11,359 nt of DNA, taken from contig JAJYNF010000131.1 of the NCBI GenBank assembly GCA_021786455.1, forward strand, positions 1-11,359, in the 5' to 3' direction. Shown here in pieces: positions 1 through 7,500 of the stretch. The first letter of the stretch is position 1; the number at the start of each line of letters is the position of its first letter. A model generated the notes under the pieces. That model was not told the origin of the DNA. It saw only the letters and a program-made list of their open reading frames with translations, and made no database searches. This DNA is from Acidobacteriota bacterium (GTDB taxonomy: Bacteria; Acidobacteriota; Terriglobia; UBA7540). A program made the position numbers and the translations under genes.

Positions 1-852
1 AAACACCTCGCGCAAAATAACTCTCGCCTCGCGGAGATGGTGATGTACATCCCGCTTCGAAATTCCCCTAGCCTCGGCGATTGCGGCAGGGTCGAGGATT
101 GGCCTTCGGTCTCTTTCGCGCTTCCACTTGTCGGGGTCACCTGATGCGGTGTATGCGTGCTCCTTGAGAGCAAAATCCGGGCCGAGAGCCGCAATGCATT
201 GAAGTGTTGCCCGAACCTGAGGGCGCAAGTCAGGATAGTTGGTCACTTGCTCAAGAAGGTCTCGCGCGATGATGTCCCTCTCAATCACGGTAGGGAGAAC
301 CGTCTTGCGAGTGCGAACGGCCCTGACATCCCCAGCCGGGCGAATTCTGCTGTTTTCTTCTCGCATGAAATAGCTGCGTAGCATCCCGCGCGAGAGCCCG
401 TGGGTCACGTAGCGCCGGAAAGCGTTCGGGATAGAGCTCAGCGGAGGGTTGAGTTGAAACATCTCAATGGCTGCGTTGACTGCGCCATCGTACATCAATT
501 CAACCTGCAAATCAGAGGGTTGAATAAACAGTTTTTCCGCCTTCCGCCGCGCGGCCTTCTCTGCCGAAGGTAGAATGCAAGCAAGAAAGAGGTCCTGCGC
601 GTTCGGATGGCCGTGGTCATAGCGGTAAACAGCTTCGGCAACCTGGAAACGTAGCGGGCGGTCTGCTGCGTTAAACAGATAGTGCAATAGAGCCTGCATC
701 TGTACACCGTCGAGCGATGGAATTTTCTTGCCCCCGAGCAATTCACTTACAGCGTCCCTCAGGGCAACCCCTGTGACATCCTGAGCCGAACCTGAACTTA
801 CTTTCTTGGCTGGCTCTTGATTTGTTTGTCCTGCTTTGATTTCCTCGGTCAT
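1..852 (-). CDS. Sigma-factor-like DNA-binding protein, 3' end beyond window
   Basis: An open frame of 284 codons runs from an ATG at 852 to the left edge with no stop, so the protein is incomplete. The start is well supported: AAGGAG lies 9 nt upstream. Residues 1-25 are polar and probably disordered. A stretch near residues 125-170 (AVNAAIEMFQLNPP, then FRRYVTHGLSRGMLRSYF) resembles the helix pattern of sigma-70 region 2. The last visible residues, about 253-284, contain AIAEARGISKRDVHHHLREA, which reads as a helix-turn-helix like sigma region 4.2. From this I infer a divergent sigma-like or other transcription regulator; no family was recognised directly. The 5' end, including the SD, lies in the left arm of the inverted repeat at 829-1120, which is unusual. 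The reading frame is convincing; the function is tentative. Confidence 0.8.
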   Translation of the reverse strand, partial: MTEEIKAGQTNQEPAKKVSSGSAQDVTGVALRDAVSELLGGKKIPSLDGVQMQALLHYLFNAADRPLRFQVAEAVYRYDHGHPNAQDLFLACILPSAEKAARRKAEKLFIQPSDLQVELMYDGAVNAAIEMFQLNPPLSSIPNAFRRYVTHGLSRGMLRSYFMREENSRIRPAGDVRAVRTRKTVLPTVIERDIIARDLLEQVTNYPDLRPQVRATLQCIAALGPDFALKEHAYTASGDPDKWKRERDRRPILDPAAIAEARGISKRDVHHHLREARVILREVF

Positions 853-1120
853 GTTCTTTTTCTCCTTTTCTGCTCCCGCTTCTCGCGGGGCACCCAAAGG
901 CGAGTGGGGCCTGCTCGCCAGGCCAAGGGCTGCTTTTTGCGGGGGAGCCAAGAAACTTCGCTTTATCGCTTGGTTTCTTGGGGGGACCGCAAACCCGGAG
1001 GGCGGCGTCAGCCGAAGCAGAAGCCCGCAGCGCCGCCAGCGCGCAGGCGTCTTTCCCAGCTCGCCGTGCCCGCGAGAAGAAGCGGGTTGAAAAGGAGAAG
1101 GGAGAGAAATCAAAGCCGGA
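829..1120. repeat. Long imperfect inverted repeat (fold-back element)
   Basis: Three blocks on the left reappear inverted and in mirrored order on the right: 829-843 with 1106-1120 (14 of 15 match), 860-870 with 1089-1099 (11 of 11), and 875-893 with 1066-1086 (similar, with small indels). Between the arms are smaller palindromes: 936-942 with 987-993, 948-956 with 973-981, and 1001-1007 with 1031-1037. The left arm contains the SD and first codons of the sigma-like gene, and the right arm is a diverged mirror copy of them without the start codon. A fold-back or MITE-like element or a local inverted duplication would explain this; an invertible promoter is possible but less likely because the arms have diverged. 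Confidence 0.6.
936..993. repeat. Two-tier hairpin, copy A
   Basis: An outer stem of TTTGCGG (936-942) with CCGCAAA (987-993) encloses a 9-bp inner stem, CCAAGAAAC (948-956) with GTTTCTTGG (973-981), and a 16-nt loop. Runs of G separate the tiers. The layout resembles the hairpin at 1420-1457, which has different stem bases but similar flanks. It lies upstream of the sigma-like gene and could be in its 5' leader. Confidence 0.55.
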
Positions 1121-1419
1121 CAGGAAAAAGAAGCCGGCCGCAGGCTATCTATTCAATAGAGGCAAAATGGCGCGAAAAAGGGGGTACTACTGCATCGGGC
1201 GGTTTCGAGATCGTTGATCCTGGGGCCGCCTGCCGCGTTTTTGCGCGTTTGCAGCGGCGCCTGTGGAAACCGGCGCCTTTTACAGCGTTTCTGTTCCTGC
1301 CGGCGCCGTCCATGAGTTTTCTGGGCATGACATGCCGGCCAGCCTCAAGGTCGGCGTCTCGTACGGCAGCGAAAAAAGCCGGGGGCGCCCTTGCGCCCCA
1401 CCGCTGCCTTGGAGGGGGA

Positions 1420-1457
1420 CCCGAAAAAATCGCGTCAGTTCGCTCGATTTTTTCGGG
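1420..1457. repeat. Strong hairpin, copy B
   Basis: CCCGAAAAAATCG (1420-1432) pairs perfectly with CGATTTTTTCGGG (1445-1457): 13 bp with a 12-nt loop. It is preceded by GCTGC and GGGGGA and followed by GGGGAACCACAAAACC, closely matching the flanks of the hairpin at 936-993, although the stem sequence differs. A bidirectional terminator is possible because the stem contains A/T runs, but no gene ends here. Confidence 0.65.
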
Positions 1458-1596
1458 GGAACCACAAAACCTGTAGGGTGGCCGTCGCCAGACGGACAAT
1501 GCAGAAGCCCAATGCGCCAAGATTGCGGGGGCGTCCCCGCTCGCAGTACCGGTGAGAAAACTGTTTGACAAGGGGCTCCCTGGACAATTTCAGTCG

Positions 1597-1650
1597 GCGG
1601 ATTTAGCTCAAAGGCAGGCGTTGGTCAGGTGCCGAGGATCGAATTGGTTC
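1597..1650 (+). pseudogene. Possible tRNA relic
   Basis: GCGGATTTAGCTCA (1597-1610) reads like the acceptor strand and D-arm start of a tRNA and is followed by GGCAGGCG. About 15 nt later, GAGGATCGAATTGG resembles a T-arm (consensus GGTTCGAATCC). There is no room for an anticodon arm, and the 3' acceptor strand (ATCCGC) is missing, so this cannot be a working tRNA. It may be a deleted remnant left by island integration, or a chance resemblance. Confidence 0.25.
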
Positions 1651-1746
1651 ATTGCCGTTGGCGATTGAATCGGGTTAACGACCTTCGTCACACTCCTGGA
1701 GCAAGTCGTTCAGCAACGATGGTCCATTGGCCCGGACCCACACGCT

Positions 1747-1875
1747 CTAGAAGCGGCAGGCTCCCACGGGGCGAAAGGTGAAGGCCGCCCTTCCCTTCAT
1801 TCGGAAATTATCGCGGAAGCGCACGGCGTCTTCTTCGTTCACGAACTCGAACGTTCCAAAACCATTGTAGCGCAT
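1747..1875 (-). CDS. Small hypothetical protein, 42 aa
   Basis: A 42-codon frame starts at ATG 1875 with an excellent SD, AGGAGG 7 nt upstream, and ends in TAG. The product begins MRYNGFGTFEFVNEEDAVRF and continues with a basic segment, FRMKGRAAFTFRP. The spaced aromatic residues (F7, F9, F11, F20, F24, F32, F34) and charge pattern look like a compact folded domain, not random translation. I do not recognise the family. It stands alone: no gene on the same strand is within 400 nt on either side. The SD and composition support a real gene; the function is unknown. Confidence 0.6.
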   Translation of the reverse strand: MRYNGFGTFEFVNEEDAVRFRDNFRMKGRAAFTFRPVGACRF

Positions 1876-2094
1876 GAACGGCCCTCCTTACTGTTGGTCC
1901 TGCCTCCGTATCTAACAACATGGTCACTTGTTTGTGCGAGCGCAAGACCTTTTGCGATTCTCCTTGGATCGCTCTTTGGTCGTGGCCCTCAATGCAACCT
2001 CCAGGTCGTTGGGTTGTCGCCCAGCAGAAAAGGCTGATAGGCCACTAGATTTTGGGCCGACCTCCGTCTAACCCCTAAATGTTGTGCTTTTCTC

Positions 2095-2123
2095 TTGACC
2101 GGCGAGATGGCCCATGCTAGGCT
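2095..2123 (+). promoter_or_regulatory. Candidate promoter of the 49-aa gene
   Basis: TTGACC (2095-2100), a 17-nt spacer and TAGGCT (2118-2123) fit a housekeeping promoter with a good -35 and a weak -10. The expected transcription start, 6-7 nt after the -10, coincides with the A of the ATG at 2130, so the mRNA would have little or no leader. Confidence 0.4.
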
Positions 2124-2129
2124 GTGCGC

Positions 2130-2279
2130 ATGAACAAAGGCTTACTTTGGGGTTTGGGTCTCGCGGGTGCTGGGCTTCTACTGCTTCGTGATCCCCACTG
2201 TCGGCGGGGTTGCAGGACAGTTGCAGAGCATCTGCTGACGCACGGCCTCGACGACTTTTTGGGCACACTATTTGCTTGA
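2130..2279 (+). CDS. Small membrane-associated protein, 49 aa
   Basis: The frame runs from ATG 2130 to TGA 2277-2279. The product starts MNKGLLWGLGLAGAGLLLLR, one short hydrophobic helix with a GxxxG-like run (residues 4-19), followed by a polar part with two Cys (DPHCRRGC) and an amphipathic end (TVAEHLLTHGLDDFLGTLF). It resembles short conserved proteins of unknown function with an N-terminal helix and a CxxxC-type segment, but I cannot name a family. No proper SD precedes the ATG, whereas a plausible promoter ends 7 nt before it, consistent with a leaderless transcript. The likely location is the inner membrane. No partner gene lies on the same strand nearby. Confidence 0.6.
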   Translation: MNKGLLWGLGLAGAGLLLLRDPHCRRGCRTVAEHLLTHGLDDFLGTLFA

Positions 2280-2365
2280 ACAGAGAATGGCGCCAATCAT
2301 GATGGCCGAATCTATAGGCGTCACGCCGGCTGGGTGGGCGTGTGATCGGTTGGAGGGAATTATCC

Positions 2366-2677
2366 TCACTTACGTGACCCACCCCCGCAAGCGTGTGACG
2401 TCGAACGCGATAACCTCGCCGTCACATCCGATGAAAGAGAAAGAATGAAATCCTGCTTGAGAAACCCTCTCCATTTGTCGAAGTGCCGGAGGACCGCCCT
2501 TATCGTCCGGCCCTTGAACCATTGAGCGAAAAGGAGGGTGTCCTGTGGCCGATCAAACTGAACGATCATCTTGATTCGCTCATAATTGATGCCTTGTTTC
2601 TCAAGCCGGGCGAAGATGTCAAGTGGTATATCGGAGTTTGCGAGTTGCACAGAGATAGAACGTTGTGGATTTTTCAT
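2366..2677 (-). CDS. Doubtful hypothetical ORF, possibly a gene fragment
   Basis: The frame from ATG 2677 gives 103 aa. Residues 8-75 look like a globular alpha/beta domain (SISVQLANSDIPLDIFARLE and onward), while the last 20 residues are Ser/Gly rich and look non-coding. Neither the ATG nor an upstream TTG at 2725 has an SD, and the frame stays open back to a stop at 2810-2812 with protein-like translation, so this may be a gene that lost its start. A plus-strand frame at 2483-2722 uses exactly the same codon boundaries and also reads plausibly, so the strand is not settled. It follows the 196-aa membrane-protein gene on the same strand. Function unknown. Confidence 0.35.
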   Translation of the reverse strand: MKNPQRSISVQLANSDIPLDIFARLEKQGINYERIKMIVQFDRPQDTLLFAQWFKGRTIRAVLRHFDKWRGFLKQDFILSLSSDVTARLSRSTSHACGGGSRK

Positions 2678-2809
2678 GACAGAGCGGACAGACCAATCAG
2701 GAGCGGTTGCAAACAAGACTGACAAATTCGGAAGGGGCTGCCAGATCTCACGGTTGAGGTACGTGGCGTCAACATCCCGGTAGCTCTCTTTCGACCGTGG
2801 TGGTATTGC

Positions 2810-2880
2810 CTACTTGCTACTATTTAACTTCACCATCCCCTCTATCAGCGCCGCCATTTCCGCGTGTCGGATTTCTTCTG
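2810..2880 (-). pseudogene. Possible remnant of a methylase C-terminal helix
   Basis: Immediately after the stop of the 196-aa gene, one frame reads EEIRHAEMAALIEGMVKLNS followed by SK and TAG. This resembles the helix RHDKIVTLVGRMLELNKKK that precedes the C-terminal tail of the restriction enzyme encoded at 4598-7648 (shared RH, L, GRM/GM and LN positions). No start or SD makes it a gene. It may be a leftover from a former second copy; with only about 20 codons, chance cannot be excluded. Confidence 0.25.
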
Positions 2881-3471
2881 TCAATCAGATGGCAAGCGGT
2901 ACAGCATCGGGCCGGGAAAGAAGGCAGTCCGCACGTCATACTCCCTTGTGACTTGCTCGATCCCGTTCTGCCCGGCGCGTTGGAATTCAAGCGTCACGCT
3001 CAAGCGGCCAACGGATTGCCGCCGAAACCAAGAACGCCGTGAGCGTGGAGCGCGCAACACCGCGATTGTAGCGGCAATCTCCTTGGCGACACGTCCGCTC
3101 CACGTCTTTCCTGGTTTAAAGAGATAATCGTTGAGTCTCTGCGTGTCGGCAATCTCGTCTCTCTCCCCATTGTCGAGGGGGCATATCCGAACTTGGACGG
3201 CCTTGAGGATTGCCGCCAAGCTGGACGAATTGCCCGAATGCCGGCAGGTCGCCAAGAGCTCCGGGGATGCTCCAGAAATGTATGCGACATCGAGTAGCAA
3301 CGGTGGTGCCGCTTGCGCTCTGATCAGTTTAAGCTGTTCTTGCGTGAGACGCACGTAATCCTCGGTTGACCTGGCGAGCCTCCATGAAAATCGCGCCATG
3401 ACGACTGTGGCCGCCGCCGACACAGCCGCGGCGAGCGCAGCAGCCCCGGCAACTACGAGCGAAACGTCCAT
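2881..3471 (-). CDS. Membrane-anchored protein, 196 aa
   Basis: I chose ATG 3471 because the product then begins MDVSLVVAGAAALAAAVSAA, a clean N-terminal membrane helix (about residues 4-27) followed by positive residues (RFSWRLAR). The frame is open to a further ATG at 3582, but that extension overlaps the 59-aa gene and is low-complexity. After the helix comes a short amphipathic segment (TEDYVRLTQEQLKLIRAQ) and a soluble C-terminal domain of about 140 residues with alternating hydrophobic residues suggesting beta strands. Single-helix proteins of this shape are common among uncharacterised accessory genes. It lies 28 nt after the 59-aa gene and is the last convincing member of the putative operon. 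The SD is weak, so translation may depend on the upstream gene. The exact function is unknown; anchoring at the inner membrane with a cytoplasmic domain is inferred. Confidence 0.7.
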   Translation of the reverse strand: MDVSLVVAGAAALAAAVSAAATVVMARFSWRLARSTEDYVRLTQEQLKLIRAQAAPPLLLDVAYISGASPELLATCRHSGNSSSLAAILKAVQVRICPLDNGERDEIADTQRLNDYLFKPGKTWSGRVAKEIAATIAVLRAPRSRRSWFRRQSVGRLSVTLEFQRAGQNGIEQVTREYDVRTAFFPGPMLYRLPSD

Positions 3472-3499
3472 AGTATTATGCGGGGACGTCACGGGATCG

Positions 3500-3679
3500 C
3501 TACCCGCCTTCTCCCTCGATGATCTTTCGCTCCTCCTCGGTGATGTCGTAGAGTTCGTAAACCAGATTATCAATCTCGGCATCGGTTGCGGCGATTTCGC
3601 GGTCCACCTGATCCGTTTCGGACGGCGCGAGCCTGCCGCAGGGCTTTCTCTTGTTCACCTCCGGCGTCGGCCCCGCCAT
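3500..3679 (-). CDS. Stand-alone paralogue of the restriction enzyme C-terminal tail, 59 aa
   Basis: The frame from ATG 3679 to TAG 3502-3500 encodes MAGPTPEVNKRK followed by a segment closely matching the last 50 residues of the enzyme encoded upstream. By hand count 34 of 49 aligned residues are identical, with the shared core IAATDAEID then LVYELY. This core is the usual C-terminal signature of Eco57I/TaqI-like enzymes. GAGGAG lies about 13 nt before the ATG, 19 nt after the stop of the 298-aa gene. Many differences between the copies are synonymous (such as CCC/CCG, GAC/GAT, CTT/CTC), which suggests that the frame was maintained as protein. It could be a functional small subunit or decoy, or the tail of a lost second enzyme. 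An overlapping frame of the 196-aa gene also crosses it. Confidence 0.55.
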   Translation of the reverse strand: MAGPTPEVNKRKPCGRLAPSETDQVDREIAATDAEIDNLVYELYDITEEERKIIEGEGG

Positions 3680-3698
3680 GGGCTGGTTGCAGCTCTCC

Positions 3699-4595
3699 TC
3701 AGCCCCTTGGAGTTATGTACTCGAACACCGCGCAGGCCATCACTAGCGCGAAACGAGCGTCACTCCGCGAAATTTCAAACGTGCTCGGAGACTGCTTCGG
3801 CTCGTGTCTGCCGAGATGCAAGAAATCACAGAGCCTGTCGAGCGCCAGCTTCGCCTTCTCTTTCTTCTCCGGGTGGAGATCGGTCAGCAGCGAAACGAAA
3901 AAGGCCTGGTCAGGCTCCTTGAAGCCGGAGCGGTTGGCCATTTCTTCAAAGGCGCTGTAAAGCTCGGCGAGAGTTTCCTTGTTCAGTCCGTTAGCGAAGT
4001 GTTTCTCAGCATTTGCAACGTGAGAGTACGCAGCTCGAAGGTTCTCCCCGGCTTGAGACCTGGGAAACATTATTTCGACCACCTTGACGTCGTCCACGCC
4101 CCACCGCGAGACGACCTGTTCGGCCCAGTGGGACTTTGGGACCACAATTTGAAGAGAACTGCCGTAGGCCACCTCGAAAGGGCTTTGCCCAGGACCGACC
4201 TGCGTAGAAAGCCAAACGAGAGTCCAAAACGAGAGCGACAGGTTGGCATCCGCCCCGGCCCGCGCGTCCTCAAGTCTCTTGACACGCGCACGATCAAGGC
4301 AGACGGATATCTCAATCTGTCCTTCATAGTCTGATGTGTTGGACATTTCAGCCAGCGGTCGCGCTTCAAAGCTCGCAAATTCACCTCCTGGCAAGCGCTG
4401 GCTTGAAATTGCCCCTGCAAAGCGGATTATTACGTAATGCAAGGGCTGTTGTTGAAGGCCCGCGGGTCGCAATCGCACTCTGAGGGGCAGATGCAACACG
4501 GGCTGTCCAGCGACCTCACTCCCGTACACCGCTGTCGGGTCGAGACGAACCCTGGCGACGGCAAAACTCCTAATGTTAAAGGTGACCTCAGCCAT
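3699..4595 (-). CDS. Putative HEPN-like defence-associated protein, 298 aa
   Basis: The ATG at 4595 lies 2 nt after the stop of the restriction enzyme, and its SD (GAGGAGAGG) overlaps the last codons of that gene, so the two are co-transcribed and probably translationally coupled. Residues 1-155 are beta-rich, with alternating hydrophobic residues throughout. The stretch SLQIVVPKSHWAEQVVSRWG (147-166) marks a conserved transition, followed by a mainly helical C-terminal domain (about 180-295). That domain has RLCDFLHLGRHE (254-265), which fits the R-x(4-6)-H signature of HEPN domains, often RNases or nucleotide-binding helpers in defence systems. I recognise the overall plan from uncharacterised defence-neighbourhood proteins but cannot name the family. 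A role as accessory or back-up toxin to the restriction enzyme is inference. Confidence 0.75.
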   Translation of the reverse strand: MAEVTFNIRSFAVARVRLDPTAVYGSEVAGQPVLHLPLRVRLRPAGLQQQPLHYVIIRFAGAISSQRLPGGEFASFEARPLAEMSNTSDYEGQIEISVCLDRARVKRLEDARAGADANLSLSFWTLVWLSTQVGPGQSPFEVAYGSSLQIVVPKSHWAEQVVSRWGVDDVKVVEIMFPRSQAGENLRAAYSHVANAEKHFANGLNKETLAELYSAFEEMANRSGFKEPDQAFFVSLLTDLHPEKKEKAKLALDRLCDFLHLGRHEPKQSPSTFEISRSDARFALVMACAVFEYITPRG

Positions 4596-4597
4596 AA

Positions 4598-7500
4598 CTA
4601 CCTCTCCTCGATGACCTTACGTTCCTCGTCCGTGATGCCGTAAAGTTCGTAAACCAAGTCGTCAATTTCGGCGTCGGTGGCGGCGATTCCGCGGTCCGCG
4701 CCATCTATTCCCGAGGGCGCGAGGTTGCCAGCGTGCTTCTTCTTGTTCAGTTCCAGCATCCGCCCGACCAGCGTCACAATCTTGTCATGCCGAGCCTTCG
4801 CTCTGCGGTCGGAGGCATCAATATCTCGTATGGGAAGGTGGCGTATAAAACGCGACTCGAAGCTGTAGTACCCTCCACGCATTTGTGTCGCGGTCTGGCG
4901 GATAAACCATTCGAGAAGCCGACTGTTCAAGAGGCCCAGGATGTACTCGCGGCTGTAGTCGGGAAGAACGAGGATTCCGTATCCACCTGCAACACCGCCC
5001 GTAAAGAACAATTCCCCCGACGGATCGAGGGAGAAGGATGCGCGCGAGGCTATGTCAGGTGTGAATATCTTCCGCAGGGGCATCACGTCCAAAGCCTGGT
5101 TTCGCGTGTAGGCGTACCATTCCGGGCCCCCCATTATCCCGTCCTCGCGATTCTCTAAGTAGTGTTTGTTCTCGCAGAGGTACTTCCATGTGAGGCGGTA
5201 CTTCCGCTTCATGAAATCTGCTGGTAGAAGTCGAGACGGCCCCTTTTCTGCGGCAGCGTACGGAAAGAGAAGCAGGCGATTTGTACGTGAGAGGGAATAG
5301 CGTTTGCTGTCGCCCCCTTTCACAAGGGGATGCAACAAGTCGGGCTCCATCCAGTATTCTGTTTGCTTTTCGCGGGAGTAGATTTTGACGCGTCTGCGCC
5401 CCCGGTCCCGTTCCTCGACAATGTATATCTTGTCAGCGCCAGTCTTTATCCCCTGAAAAATGCGGCTCGTTACGTCTTCGAGCTTGACAGGCATCTTCGA
5501 CAGCTTTTCAAGAAGGGCCGCCGCCCCGCCCACGGCGAAATTCCACTCTAAAGCGGTCGCGCGCGCGGCGGGAACAGTGCCCTGCGTCGCCTTGCGCGAG
5601 GTAAGCCAATCCTCTAAGGCGTCAACCCTGGCGAAATGAAATTTAGCGTTCGCGCGCTTGTCCAAAAAAAGCAGGCAGGTGTAGTTTGACGCGCCTTCAA
5701 AAACCTGCTGGTCTCCGAAGTGAATAATCTGCGAGAGGTGCTTGCCCTCGGAGATCAACCCGCGCAGAGGTTCGCCATAATGCGCGTTGAAGAACTTGTG
5801 TGGAAGAATGAAACCCAGCTTTCCGTTTTCGTTCAGAACGTTGAGGCCTTTTTCTACAAATACCACATAGATATCGTAGTTCCCGGAGCTCGCCGCCTTA
5901 TATCGGCGCTTGTAAAACTCGACCTCGAAAGGCGCCCACTCCTGTAACGTTTGCACGCGGATATAAGGCGGGTTGCCGATCACGCAATCGAACCCACCGC
6001 CGTTCATGATTTGCCCGAAGCCCGCCGTCTCCGAATTCCAATCGAAGGCGTTGATACGTTCCTTCTCTACGTCGCCGAAGAGACCCAGTTGCGTATCCTT
6101 GTAGACATCGGGGCCGATCAGGGAATTACCGCAAATGATGTTGTACTTGAGTTCGGGCAGGAGATGCTGCTTCGGCGGCAGTTGCGACTTCTCGCCTTCC
6201 AGAGCCTTCAGGTAGAGGCTCATCATGGTGATCTCGACAGCTTGCGGGTCAATGTCCACGCCAAAGAGATTGTTGCGCAAAATCCTCGCTTTCCGAATTA
6301 CTGAAAGCCGAGGCTCGCTGTTCTCGCCTTTGACTAAATCGGGGAAAAGCGGATGGACGTGGGCCTCTTTGGGATGATCGACCAAATACCGTACGTGGTA
6401 GTCAATCAGGCATTGGAACGCGCCGATCAGAAATGACCCCGACCCGCAAGCAGGGTCGAGGATGCGGATTTTCTCGATTTGCTTGGGCGACTTGCCTTCA
6501 ATGACCTTGCCCACGGTGCTTTTCACGATGTAGTCCACGATGTATTTTGGCGTGTAGTAGACGCCGCCAGCCTTGCGAACCTCCGGCTTATCCTCGACGT
6601 GGACCAGCTTAGGTGTGACGCGAATGGTCTTACCCAGATATCGTTCGTAAATCGAGCCAAGCAGCTCAACCCCGATCACATCAAAGCGATAAGGGCTCTT
6701 GGGCGGATAAAGCCGCTCGATGATCTTCGCCAGAACTTCCGAATCAACCCGGGTTTCTTCAAGCAGGTCGTTGGGCTTGAAGATTTCACCGTTGAAGTCG
6801 TCGTTGATCTTCTCGAAGAGCGGGCGCAGCCAGTCGAAAATATCGAACTTGCCGCCGCGCGCGCGCCACTCTTCGGCAGCAGCGCGGAGTTGATAACGCT
6901 CGATAATGCGGCGGTCCTCTGCAATCCGGATAAACACAATTCGATCAAGCAGCCGTTGAACTACCTCATTCAACTGCCGGGCGGTCAGGCCGCGATTGTT
7001 TTTGTAAATATCGCGAGCCAGTTCTACGCGCCAGCCGGTCAGTTCCTCTAGAAATTTCTCATCCGGCGGGATGCGCAGCCGCTCCGTGCGGCGGTCCCGC
7101 GGAAGCATCGCATCGAGCGACCCCGCCGTCACGCGCTCACGAGAGAATTCCCAAAGCTTCTGGAAATTACTCAGGTAATCGGCGTAGGCGAGCTTGAAGA
7201 GCAATCCTTTGTCGGGATTCCGCTCGTCGGGCGTCAGCGAGCCATCGTAGAAACGAAATTCTTCAAAGTTGGTTAGAACGACGAAGAAAACGCTCTTGGT
7301 ATTCCAGGCGTATCCGATTGCCTGCAAGATGTGGCGGGGATCGTCCAAGCCTTCTGAAGGGGCCTTCGCTTCGACGAAAAATTTCGTCTGGCCGTTGACG
7401 CGAAAGCTGTAGTCGGGACGCCCGGTCATGTCGCTCTCACCGTGCTCCACTACAACTTCGCGCTCAAAGTGCGGGAGGCCGGCTTCGTTTTCAATGTCCC

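Larger units (their letters stand above)
853..1746. other. Structured stretch with no convincing gene
   Basis: Several long open frames cross this stretch on both strands, but they overlap one another, are rich in Arg, Pro, Ser and Gly, lack SD sites and match nothing I recognise; GC-rich palindromic DNA explains them. The stretch holds most of the inverted repeat at 829-1120, two look-alike hairpins (936-993 and 1420-1457), other short palindromes and a possible tRNA relic near 1597-1650. It probably consists of repeats or mobile-element debris, and may carry the promoter of the sigma-like gene, though no clear promoter was seen. Confidence 0.6.

Noticed and set aside
817..1571. Several long overlapping open frames on both strands (up to 219 codons)
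   Set aside because: They are Arg/Pro/Ser rich, lack SD sites, overlap one another and the start of the sigma-like gene, and arise from GC-rich palindromic DNA.
1924..2052. Minus frame of about 40 codons ending at 1924
   Set aside because: No usable start codon with an SD; the basic low-complexity end looks like chance.
2068..2382. 104-codon minus frame
   Set aside because: It lies antisense to the 49-aa plus-strand gene and has no SD or protein-like pattern.
2287..2448. 54-codon plus frame starting MAPIMMAESIG
   Set aside because: No SD, unlike-protein composition, and it overlaps another candidate frame.
3804..4334. 176-codon plus frame
   Set aside because: It is antisense to the 298-aa gene, which has an SD and operon spacing; no independent support.
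6479..7051. 190-codon plus frame and similar long plus frames inside 4598-7648
   Set aside because: They are antisense shadows of the well-supported restriction enzyme gene.
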